Positions 53,898-64,000 of a stretch of DNA of 64,000 bases are shown piece after piece (the stretch's first letter is position 1; every line of letters begins with the position of its first letter). Origin of the DNA: Lepidodermella squamata (lineage: Eukaryota > Gastrotricha); assembly GCA_047495785.1 (NCBI GenBank), contig JBLDXI010000029.1:3782001-3846000 (forward strand), given 5' to 3'. The notes below the pieces were generated by a model that did no database searches, was not told the origin of the DNA, and saw only the letters and a program-made list of their open reading frames with translations. The position numbers and the translations under genes are program-made.

Positions 53898-56107
53898 ATG
53901 CGATATTTCGAATTTTTCGCAATTTTTCTAATCTTCATTGAATTTGCCGACTCGCAGTCATTGATTCCAACCCCGCCGCCTCCAACGCCCTGTCCGGGTC
54001 AAATTTCGGCCGTTTCGGAGCAAGATGTTGCTAATAAATATTTTAAACCCTACGGAAAATGGCAGAGGCCGAAGCGAAACGGCAGCGAAACTGTCAAAGT
54101 CTTCATGGCATTTGTTTTCTCATCAATCGCCGACATAGTAATTCCGGAAAATTTCATAATTCATCGAAAAATTATTCAAAATTTTTCAGCATGAAAAGGA
54201 GAGAAAATTGGAAATTTCTGGATATTTAAGCATCGTAAGTCTTTATTTAAATTATTTCCTTATTTAAATTTTCCTCAACAGAGATGGATGGATGAGTTTA
54301 GGGTGTGGAAAAATGATACACCCTATAATTGCATCGACTACGTCGGTAAGACTTTTCGCGGTTTTTTCCCATTTCTTTCGAATATTTTCTCGATTAGTTT
54401 TGCCTGCGAATGAAGTTTGGCTGCCTGATATAGCTGTTATGAATTCGGACGATCGTTATACATTGATGAGTAAGGAAAGCGAAAAGGTTCGCGTCTACTC
54501 GAATGGCTACTCGGTCTACAGTCCGGGTGGCAAAATTGCACTCTACTGCGAATATGACCTCACTTTGTAAGAAATAACTCAAAATTTCAAAATAATCCAT
54601 AACAAAATTTTCCAACAGGTTCCCATTGGATACCCAAGTATGCGCTTTGGAACTCGAAAGGTGACTAAAATTCCTATTTTCGAAGTAATTTATCCTAGTT
54701 TGAAATTTGAAAATTTAAATCTTCTCCTAAATTTAAATTTCAAATTTCAAAATTTTTGAATTTTTTAAATTCCAGAATATTTTCATATTTTAATTGAATT
54801 TTCTAATATTTTAGCTGGCGATATACTCGGCAATATATGAGCTTCTACTTTTTCGCTAATATTACGCGAAAATATTTCAAAGAAAACGAACAATGGGAAC
54901 TGGTCGATTTTTCGCAAGCTAAGATCGATGTTACCTACTTGGACCCTGCCAATTCATTCGACCACATCGAATTCTACTTCACCATGCGGCGAAAAGTCAT
55001 GTACTACATGTAAGAAAATTCCGAAATATTGATGGAAAAATTTGATATTTTTTTGCAAATAGGATGAATGTGTTGATTCCTAGTCTTTTAATCGCCCTGG
55101 CTCATTTGGCTGTTTTCGCGGTGCCGATAGGCGAACCTGAGAAAATTCACATCTCGTTCACTTGTCTCCTCGCCTATTCAGTATTTCAGGTCATGGTTAT
55201 CGAAGACATGCCAAGGTTTAATTAGGATCACAGCCGATTAATTTTCAAATTATGGATTTGCCTTTCCAGATCAAGCGATCACATTCCGATAATTTCTATC
55301 TATATCGATCTGCAAATGGCCTACATTTCAGTATCAATGGTGAGAAATTATATCCGAATTTTGTTGTTTGAAAATTTTGAAAAATATAAATTTCACCAAA
55401 ATTCTTTGGATTTTTTTTAATTCTTCGGAAGCTTGAAATTTTTAATAAATTAAAATTCAAAATCAAAAATTCAGATTTTAAAATTGAATTTTCCCTGATT
55501 TTAAATTTGAATTTTAGTGTAAAATTTCGGAATTTTAAACATTATTGAAATCTCAATTTTGTAAAATTTCCCTTGTTTTGCGCAGCTTGGAGAGGGCCTT
55601 GCTATGTACGCTCTTCACATAGGCGCCCACAAGGGTGTCCGATCCGATTGTTACGTCCCACGATGGCTACTCAGCATAACAAAAATCATCGCTAAACTGC
55701 TACTTCTCGACTATAATCTACCTGAAAAATCGACAAAACCGTCGCAAAAAACTGTCGGTAATCAGGTCATATTGAGCCATATCGATTATAAGGGCGAAAT
55801 GTGGCACGAATCTCCCGTGCCATCAACCACCTGTTGCTGCGAGCGGAAAAGAAGGAAAAGCCGTTCGGATTCTAAAAAAATTCGAAGCGTCGACGATTAT
55901 GAGCCTAATAATCAGGCTAATATTGAGGATGAAAACATTTCAAGAAACACTACGTCATCTCAGCTGGAGATTCGCGAGCTTGAATGGCAGCTGGTTGCTT
56001 TCACCCTGGAAAGACTTGTCGGTGTTATGTACCTGTTAGCGATCATTTTAACGCCCATTGTCATTTTTCTCGTCTATCCTAATACTTTACCAAAACTGCA
56101 TAAATAA
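53898..56107 (+). CDS. Nicotinic-type Cys-loop receptor subunit, nine exons
   Basis: Nine exons with all phases agreeing: 53898-54137, 54190-54234, 54282-54345, 54398-54566, 54619-54660, 54815-55009, 55063-55215, 55270-55339 and 55586-56107 (499 aa). Signal peptide MRYFEFFAIFLIFIEFADS. The ligand domain has WMDEFRVWKND, NEVWLPDIAVMNSDD and a 13-residue Cys-loop split by intron 4 (CEYDLTLFPLDTQVC). M1 is in MNVLIPSLLIALAHLAVFAV, M2 follows GEPEKIHISFTCLLAYSVFQ, M3 is YIDLQMAYISVSML, and M4 is near the C terminus (LVGVMYLLAIILTPIVIF). The M3-M4 loop is long and basic, unlike the three intronless subunits. No loop-C vicinal Cys pair is seen, so it is probably a non-alpha-like or orphan subunit. 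Confidence 0.87.
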
Positions 56108-56202
56108 TTTTAATCCAATTTTCGAATTATTTTCTGAAAATTTTTAATAATTTAAAAAATACGACATTTTTTGAAAGCCGTAATAAAATGAACCAGTTAA
56201 AG

Positions 56203-57358
56203 CTATTTATTCGAGAAAAAAATTTGGCTAAATAATACTAGCAAGTAAGTTAAAAGTATGGATGCTGTTGCAGATCGTTTAGCTCCGGATGAGTCGTAGT
56301 AGTTGCATCGGGTTCGAACTGTTTCAGTTCTGTTCTTGGAAGATTTGTTTGAAATCGTACAACACTCCATGGTCGATCGCAACCGGTCAGCAATCACCTG
56401 CTCGCTGCCACATTTCCACGATACGTCAAAGGTATCCTTGTCTGGCACTTCATTGTCTAATTTGAAAAAAATTCAAATTCAATGCAAGCAGTACTAAATT
56501 TTATAATTTAAAAACAAAATTAACATTTTATTAAATTTAAATGTTTAATCTTAAATTAAATTTTAATTTTAAATTTCAAAATTTCAAGAAATTCCAAAAT
56601 AAAATTTGAAAGAATATCGAAAATAAAAGTTAAAGTTGTAAAATGTCGATTTTCGAATTCTGTTCAGGCTTTCAACTCAATTTTTCAGCTTAAACTGGAG
56701 GAATTACCTGCTAAGGGGTTCACAAATGTGCAATCTTCACGGCGTTTAAGCTGGCTGCAACAAGCGGTCGTAAAATTCAGCGATCTGTAAAATCGATCAA
56801 ATTGAGCCGTCCAAGACTTGACGCAAATTTCATCGCTCGACGTCGTTCGGTTTAACTCTCGAATAACGTTCAAAATCGACCCTGAACATAATTTTATTAT
56901 AATTTTTTGAATTTATGAAATTTTGAATCCTATACCATCTCGAGGTTCGAACCGTTGCAAGGTGCAAGTCGGTGGTTGATTTGGGCAACAGTCGAGCCAT
57001 ACTTTGATCTTCCCGCCTGCTATCTCTTGATAAATCTGAAGGCATCTACCTCTAACTGAATTAGCTAGAATTGGCGAGCCTAGAGCCATGAGAGAAGAAT
57101 TTGAAAAAATCGATTGAAATTTCGGGATGAGAAAAATGTTACTCTCAGAATTCGCGATTTGGCAATTGAAAGTTGTATAGGTCGAGCAGCATCTCACTGG
57201 AGGTAAAAGCAGGCCAATATTCAGGTCAATACAGTCGTCATTTCGTCCCAAAACACCTGTAAAATTCGCTTTAAAGATATTCAAGATGATTCAATGAAAG
57301 TTAAACCTGAAAACAGGAATACAGAGAGCGTCAGTAATACGCTGCTGTGCGGCTGCAT
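56203..57358 (-). CDS. Cysteine-rich protein with signal peptide and GPI-like tail
   Basis: Four exons with consistent phases: 57358-57307, 57256-56936, 56881-56708 and 56456-56203 (266 aa). Signal peptide MQPHSSVLLTLSVFLFSG. The mature part has repeated CC-centred segments (VRCCSTYTTFNC, LDCCPNQPPTC, TACCSQLKRREDC, MECCTISN), suggesting about three or four related disulfide units, and several N-glycosylation sites. The C terminus is a Ser/Ala stretch followed by a hydrophobic run (SATASILLTYLLVLFSQIFF), typical of GPI anchoring. It is convergent with the Cys-loop receptor, the stops being only 95 bp apart. Family not recognised. Confidence 0.7.
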
Positions 57359-58449
57359 TGGTAGCAAGCCAATTCTTGGATGAAAACTGAGTGCTGAGCG
57401 TTTTTTGCTCTGTCATCTGTGTGTACTGCGTGTGTAAGCAGTATTTCTTCGTGAGAGGAAAAAAAACAGCAAAAACTCGAGGCCATAATACATCCTAGCG
57501 TGTGGTTTTTTTGAGCAGTTTTTATGAGTCACCGCATGAAAAAACACAGAAATACCCGGTTGGTGAATAATCAACCTTTCAATTCAATTCATCCACCTTT
57601 AGTTTCTAAACTCAAATAACCCAAAAGGGCACGGTTAGAAAGCACTGAACAGCAAAAGCGACAAAACAGCAAATTTCCCATTTCGCGACAAAACAGCAAA
57701 AGTGATGAAACAGCAAATTTCACGTTTGGCGGCAAAACAGCAACAAAACAATGCTTTTGTCGCTTTCGCTGTTTTGTCGCTTTTGCTGATTCGTCGCTTT
57801 TGCCTTACAGCGCTTTTGCTGTTTTGTCGCGAAATGGGGAAAATAGGAAATTTGTTGTTTTGTCGCTTTTGGTCAACTGGCTTTGAGGCATCAGAGGCTT
57901 CAAATACTCTTTCACTAATTGTTCAAGCGAAAACCCATATTCAGCCGAATTGATGAAGACCGATCTTCAAAACAGCTTCGAATTCTCAACACTGATGACG
58001 TTTTATCATCCTATATGCCCCAATTTCACGATTTTTTAGTAAACAGCTTTCCCTTTCGGTTTCGACTTTTTGAGAAATCAGAACTTCAGGCCCGAAAACC
58101 TCTTTTATAAACAGCTATTAAAATGTAATTATTCATTGCCGCGGCAATAAACACGCAATGTTGGCCTGGCGCCGCCGCTGGTTATCGATCGATTGTTGGC
58201 GCGCCGACCAGTGAAATATTTCCGTGCTGGGATTTCCTGTGCCTGCAATAGTTACATTCAAGAGTGAAAAAACTAACTCAAATCACTCGATCAGTCATGC
58301 AAAAATGGAACTGACGCAACCGCGTCCTGGACTTGAATCCATAAAAAAATTGCACTGAAAAATAATTTCAATTAACATCAGGTAAATAACTGCGATTTAC
58401 CATTGCATTTCGTTATCCACTTGATAAAGGCGTTTTTCGAGGAAATAAA
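57359..58449. repeat. Intergenic with palindromic element (about 57650-57870)
   Basis: CAGCAAAAGCGACAAAACAG repeats on the left (57651-57735) and its complement (CTGTTTTGTCGCTTTTGCTG-like) on the right (57754-57870), forming a foldback with internal tandem units. It is probably a small mobile or satellite-like element. The rest of the interval holds nothing supported. Confidence 0.6.
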
Positions 58450-60319
58450 ATGCGGAATAACCTAAGATTTGTGCGTCTTATACACCCAGTTTGTATTCAA
58501 CCCTATTTCCTATGAATTTTGTTACAAAAGTTTTATAATTTAGGCTCTGCTTTTGCTGCTGATCTGCCACTTCGCAATTGCTGATTTGTTCTCAACAAGT
58601 AATATCAGATTTTGTTGTTCCAAGGTTTGTTTTATTTGCAATATTATAGCCTGCTCCAATCCAAGCGACAAATGTGGCGATAACGAAAGATGCGAAGCTT
58701 TTGCTGGCTTAGTAAATTTCACGAACCAAGCTTTCCTCAAGAACCTTTTGTTCATTTTCATGCCAGGACCCACCCTGCAAAACGAAAGCTTGCATTTGCA
58801 ACGACTGTGCTAATCGAAACACATATGGAAAATGCATTCCAAGTAAGATTTCCTTAGCTAAGAGATGTTTAAAACGGATATTTTAGCTCGAATTCTAGTT
58901 CAAAACTTGCACCGCCAAGATTGAGTTCCCAGAACTAAATTATTCCGATTCCCCACGATTTCGACATTATTTGCTTTACTTGATAGATTCTGGCCCGATA
59001 GATGAGCCTGGGATTAAGGGACCTACATCTGAGAAGAGATATTGTTCACTGTAACTTCTGAAAGGAATCGGAAAGAACTTGGAATCGATTTACGATTGAT
59101 GCTTGCGATTGATGGCTTGGCCTTAGATTTTGGGAAAAAATGAAGTTTCTTCTCCATATTTTTTTCAAATTAGAGAGCCTAACTTTAGGGTATCCAGACA
59201 CTCCTTCTCAATGCTATTAAACGTCCTATTTTTCAGCTAAATACATCTATAACCTCGACGACCCTTGTACACAAAATTCAGCGAACGAGGTGATAATTAT
59301 TCCGAGGTCTTACTGCAAGGAGAACAACAAGGTCGCCTGTCTACTGGACCCTGAGGGCTTCAATGGCTGTTCAGCTGGTACCAATTGCACGGCGGCAAAC
59401 CCGATGTGCGCTGGCTTCAATCGCGAATGCCAAAACGGGTTGTGCTTATGCACGGGCCAGAACGAGCGTTTCGAATACGACAAGGGTGGATGTCGCGAGC
59501 GGAAGTTAGGTGACAAATGCGAAATTCAAAATGACTGCGCTTCTCCAGATGGCAGCAACATGATGACCTGCACGAGTGGGAAGTGCGCATGTGATACGGC
59601 GAGAGCAAATGAAGTTCAAGTCATGGCGTGGAACGATGATACGGACATTTTTGAGACCAAGTCGATTTGTTTGAATAAGAAGGCAACGGCGAATGTTAAG
59701 CAGGGCCAACCGTGTACTGTTGCGATTGTTCAGAATAACTTTGCCGAGGATTCGTTGGCTTGCGACAAATCGCTCGTCTGTTTCGCATGTCCAGAAGACA
59801 ATTCAAAGGGATTATGCCGTAAGTTTTGAAGTTTGAAGTATGATTCGGTCTGGGAAGAATTATGATCCAAAGTTAATACTTTTCTCTATAAGCATTTTTC
59901 CAGAGAAACTTTTCCCTATCTTGAAATTGTCCCTCTGCTTTGGGTAAGGTTACGTAAACCGAATTCTCTCGTTAACAATCACCGGGAAATTCCATAGTTT
60001 GACATTATTGGAAGTGTTTTGGAGGATTCCCAAACCTGGGGCCCTTGGGACCTTGGGAAATGCAGATTATGTCTTAGTGGTGATACTGAAGTTACTTTGT
60101 TTGGTTCCAGGAAAAGTTGTCCAGCCGTTCCAAAAAACCGCAGAACAATGTGGATGGCGAGCTTTTGTATTCAATGGTACTTCACGACCGCTGGATAACG
60201 CTCCGAGATACGTCCCGCCTGCAAAGGTGAAATCTGGGGCATTGAAACATCATGCCGGGGCCTTCATTACGCTATCGCTTACGAGTATTGGCTATTTATC
60301 ACAGACCACGAGCCTTTAA
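58450..60319 (+). CDS. Cysteine-rich secreted or GPI-like protein B
   Basis: Six exons: 58450-58470, 58544-58598, 58650-58711, 58767-58842, 59237-59818 and 60111-60319. The signal peptide is split (MRNNLRF | ALLLLLICHFAIADLF). Modules follow those of paralog A: CGDNERCEAF, DPPCKTKACICNDC, CTQNSANEV, SYCKENNKVACLL, CSAGTNCTAANPMC, GLCLCTG, LGDKCEIQNDC, CTSGKCACDT and VCFACPEDNSKGLC. Exons 2 and 3 have exactly the same lengths as in A (55 and 62 nt) and intron phases agree. The chosen last exon ends in a hydrophobic stretch (AGAFITLSLTSIGYLS) like a GPI signal; a shorter alternative exon ending near 59950 also fits in phase. Function unknown. Confidence 0.65.
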
Positions 60320-63300
60320 AGGGAATTTGTAAATTCAACTGCAAGAAACATTCATTTCTTTGTTGCTAAGCTGTTGACTGAAGATACGACATGACGTTTA
60401 CAGCTCTGGCTTTGTCATACACATTTTCTGTATTTACATCTGTCGACATTTCGTAACAATCCTCAATGTCACTTTTCCTTCAAGAGATGACTGTTGGCAG
60501 TAAATTAGTTCGATGATCTTGCTAAAACGATTTCGCATGCTTCTTTTGCATTTTCATTTTCGTGTCAGCAATGTTTATTTCGGTCATAAAAAGGTCGCAG
60601 GCTGTGACTGATACGATTACAATACCGGAAAGAAGTAGGATAATTGCTTGAAAATTCCAGAAACTGAGCAAATTCCCCGTAATTTTATGGTAATCCTCTT
60701 AAAAGGCTTTTTGCTGTTCCCGTTTCGTAAAATACAGTTTGGAACTCTACATTCTAAATGAAGCCATGAAATCAGAAGAAAAATGATCGCTAAATCGTAA
60801 ATTATCGATGAGATTTCTGAGCAATTGCCGTAATCTGAGCGTGGGCTAACGATTAAAAAATCGCAATCATGGTGATTCTGGCGAAAATTGTCACGGTTGA
60901 CTAGATCTGAAATAACTGGCGAAATAACAGCTAACCGCTCTAAAATCGCCTATCAAAACCTGCGAAAAATGCGACTCAGATAATCAAAATGGTTCAATTT
61001 TAAACATGATGGCCGCGCCCGTATGCGTCTGCTGAGAAGGCGAGTTTCTGCCTCATCGCATATTGCATTATCGCGGCGCGACCAGTACTTATATGAGCAT
61101 ATCAATTTTTGACAGGAAAGCCTGCATTGGCAAGGGAGTGCGCTACCGAAGGCCTTTTTCCATGTAACACCCAGAAAAAATTCATTCGCTCCAATTTATG
61201 ATTCTCATTAGTTAACTTTCTGCAGAATACCGGGCACCAACTGCAAAAAATCCCGGTTCTTATGCTAAAAAATCCTTTTTTTTATGCAAGATAAACGCTG
61301 TTACATTGCTCAATATAGAATTGTCCTCAAAAATATAGGTCGATTTGCTGTTTGCTGTGCCAATTCGATATTTTACGATATATAATATTCGTAGATCGTC
61401 GATACCTGAAATCGCCGTACTTGATTTATTCATCTCAAGTCGTCTTCGACTCGTTCCGATTCGTAAATCTCGGCCAGCTTCGTTCAGATATGAACTCTTT
61501 ACTCATGTTATAGCAGACAAAAATGGAACGCACATACAACGCACATACCGTTTTCATGCAGAAAACTTACTGATTGCTCGCATCTCATGCGAAATATTAG
61601 ACAATTCGTATGGGTAATGCTTCTGCTGCCCGAGAACAAGTTACGCCGCTCGCAAGCATATGAATTACTACGCGGCAGCGCTTATACATAGGATTTTTTT
61701 GAAAAGTTCCCTTCCTTCCACTTCTTCTAGCGCTTCCCATACTTCTTCACGATAACTAAAGTGGCAGTCTCCCAGTCCATAAAATGTAAAAAGTAATAAA
61801 CAATAATTGCTCAAAGACAACGCAATATTACCGTCGTCGTAAGTCGTCAGGCTGCCCAAATTATGTTGATCAGTTCACTCTGCCACTCTGCATATTCCTA
61901 TTTCCTCTATCGCCATTAGCATAGACAACTCTATACAGATCGGAAACTAACGATCTTCCTATAGTAAATAAATTCACACCAAAACGTGAACAAGTGGGCA
62001 CGCGACCTTCATTTTTATTCACTCATCGCCCTATCCGCCCATAGTAATTTTTCCGATTTTTAATTATTTTCTAAAATTCCCAGAGAAAATCTTTCATTTC
62101 CCAAAAATTTTAAACAAATTTACCGGAATAATAGAAGCGCTCCTCTATCGAATGAGTCCCGTCTCATGAGACGGTTTTTTCCTAAATTTATTAAAATTTT
62201 CTTAAAGTTTGTCACTTTTACGAAAAATTGCCATTTCAAGACTTTCAGGACGGTACAATTTTTCATTTTAAGCCGAAAAATTCCGAAAAAAATACTATGA
62301 TCTTATTTGATTTTTTCTCTACCCAACGATATAAAACTCGTAAATGTAATATTGGGCTTTCGCGTAAAAACCCCACGCTCGTGTCGATTCTTTTACGCCA
62401 GGAGTTGTTTCCCTGCTGAGATTTCCTTTCGATTTCTATGGTTAATTCAACGTCGTCTATCACCCCCATGAAATGCTACCCTTATCTCCCAGGTACTTTT
62501 CCAGTTTCCGTCAAAATTCGGAATAATGGATACATGATTGAAGCAGGAATTTCCGAACCAGGTTAAAGCTGTTTAAAAGGCTAAAGAATCTCTATTTTAC
62601 TGAGGTAGGACACTCCTACTGTTAATGCGTCGAAGATTTACAGGGCGCGTCTCTTTTAGTGGTAATAATCTATGCTAGAAATATCATTGTAATATTAGTA
62701 GCCAGAATTCGAAGACGTTGAAGAAATCGACACTGAAACAATTCTAGCTGAAAATCATTCTGCAGTACTATAGTCCATCTTCCATTGAGCTTACAAGCAG
62801 CATGCTATCGAGCATTATTCTGGTGAGATGTTTTGAAAAAGCAATTCATATTTGTTTTGTATATCGGCTCTGAAAAAACAGATGTTTTCTCTTGCATCGA
62901 GCGCAATTGGGCAACCCATGGGGAAAAGTAAGTCTCACGAGGTAGTGGAGAGTTTCTTTTTAGAAATGTCTTTTTGATTATTAATGGATTAATTGATAGA
63001 TTGCACGGATGCCTCGGTGCAATGCCCACAGCATCAAAGATGCGAATCCTTCTCGACTTTTGTAAGAAACACTGTGGAACCACTACATCGTTGAGTTTCA
63101 GCACGCGCGCTAATTGGTCAACGGTATTTGCATTTCGGCCAGTATGCGACTTTCAGGGGGGATGTGGGATCATCTCCCCCAGCTCAGCCGGGCCAGACAG
63201 CAAAATCAGAATTTATCCCACTGTTTTGTTAATTTTGGAAGGTTCTGGGGCGTGTTTTAGTGGAAAATTTCCAAAACTTTCTCGCTTCGCTCGGTTATTA

Positions 63301-63689
63301 GCCGAAATGACTCGTCGGCGTGCACGACCAAATAATTTTTTCCATCCCAGGGAGCTCGGGGATCGAAGATCGCACCCTGATTTTGGTCGCGCATTCGACC
63401 AATATGTTTAATGAGAAAATGACATTTCCAAACCACTTGCATAGTTTCAAATGACTACGGCAGTATGTTCGCAAACTCAGTTAAGTACCGGCAATTTTGG
63501 CGGCAGAAAATGTCCCTAACACTCTCGTCGTCTTAATCCAGCCGCACTGCCGGCTTATTTGTACATGTCATCGGCCAAATCAACTGATGTTCTTTGTAAA
63601 CATTGTCTCCTAATCAAGATTTCGACGAGAAAATTCAAAATTAATACCTATTTCCAATTTTCTACGGTGAATGATGCAGAACATTTCGC
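60320..63689. other. Long intergenic region, nothing recognised
   Basis: About 3.4 kb without supported coding. The longest frame (62974-63411) has no domain, signal peptide or splice support and is not called. No structured RNA or tandem repeat was evident. Confidence 0.45.
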
Positions 63690-63790
63690 CGCATTGCGTT
63701 TGAAAGGAGCTAGGAGCTACTCAATCTTTATTATTCATAAGACATTCATCATGAACATATAACATAGTGGCTTCTTTCAAACGCAATGCG
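63690..63790. mobile_element. Short foldback element
   Basis: CGCATTGCGTTTGAAAGGAGC at 63690-63710 is the near-perfect reverse complement of 63770-63790 (one mismatch). The spacer is 59 bp. It is probably a MITE fragment; no target duplication was identified. Confidence 0.6.
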
Positions 63791-64000
63791 ACGATTTTAT
63801 GAGACTACCCAAAAGGCACAATTGCAGTCTTGGAACCAGAATCAACTAATTCTAGACAATTGAAAACTGGTGACAATTGAGGGGAGTCATAGAAACGACC
63901 CATTGACCAATCAGCGTGGACTTTCTAGTGGTTTCTTAATGAAGGCTATGCAAAATGCCTGCTTTTCTAATTTACTGCTTATCTAGGATCCACCATGCAA

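Noticed and set aside
62974-63411. 145-codon open frame
   Set aside because: No domain, signal peptide, splice support or family resemblance; composition looks like chance.

Overview
The window is nuclear DNA from a compact animal genome. It carries several animal-type genes: a receptor tyrosine kinase, nicotinic-type Cys-loop receptors, LamG/EGF secreted proteins, fatty-acid-amide-hydrolase-like amidases and a retinol-dehydrogenase-like SDR. About 16 plausible genes occur in 64 kb. Most introns are 48-75 nt and their phases could be checked by hand. One intron uses a GC donor and several acceptors end in AAG. A glycosyltransferase and a Cys-loop receptor are separated by only 26 nt. These traits fit nematode, appendicularian tunicate or similar miniaturised lineages; the sequence alone does not let me choose.

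Layout. 1-7 kb: a rearranged cluster of one cysteine-rich secreted gene family, with two intact-looking copies and three broken ones, arranged as a large inverted repeat with small transposons inside. 7.7-11.6 kb: an HD-domain hydrolase, a small secreted peptide and a single-pass membrane protein. 12.5-20.6 kb: a glycosyltransferase with a duplicated catalytic domain, directly followed by a Cys-loop receptor; a PQQ-propeller protein; a second Cys-loop receptor. 21-32 kb: a segmental-duplication mosaic with a LamG-EGF gene, a PAN-like gene, a third Cys-loop receptor, and relics of the kinase, SDR, glycosyltransferase and LamG genes. 32-38.7 kb: a receptor tyrosine kinase, divergent from an SDR gene, then a second LamG-EGF gene whose intron holds a Mutator-like element. 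39-46 kb: a GC-rich transposon and a tandem pair of amidases, one frameshifted. 46-60 kb: an ankyrin protein, two paralogous Cys-rich secreted genes, a 5'-truncated LINE with a 12-bp target duplication, a nine-exon nicotinic-type receptor and a GPI-like Cys-rich protein. 60.3-64 kb: nothing coding recognised.

Many gene products are surface or secreted proteins that recur as paralogs: receptor ectodomains with or without a kinase, four Cys-loop receptors, two LamG-EGF proteins and two Cys-rich proteins. This suggests a locus of rapidly duplicating sensory, recognition or matrix genes. The most notable candidates are the receptor kinase with an unusual repeated ectodomain plus its kinase-less paralog, and the Cys-loop receptor family with a nearly absent M3-M4 loop linked to a glycosyltransferase.
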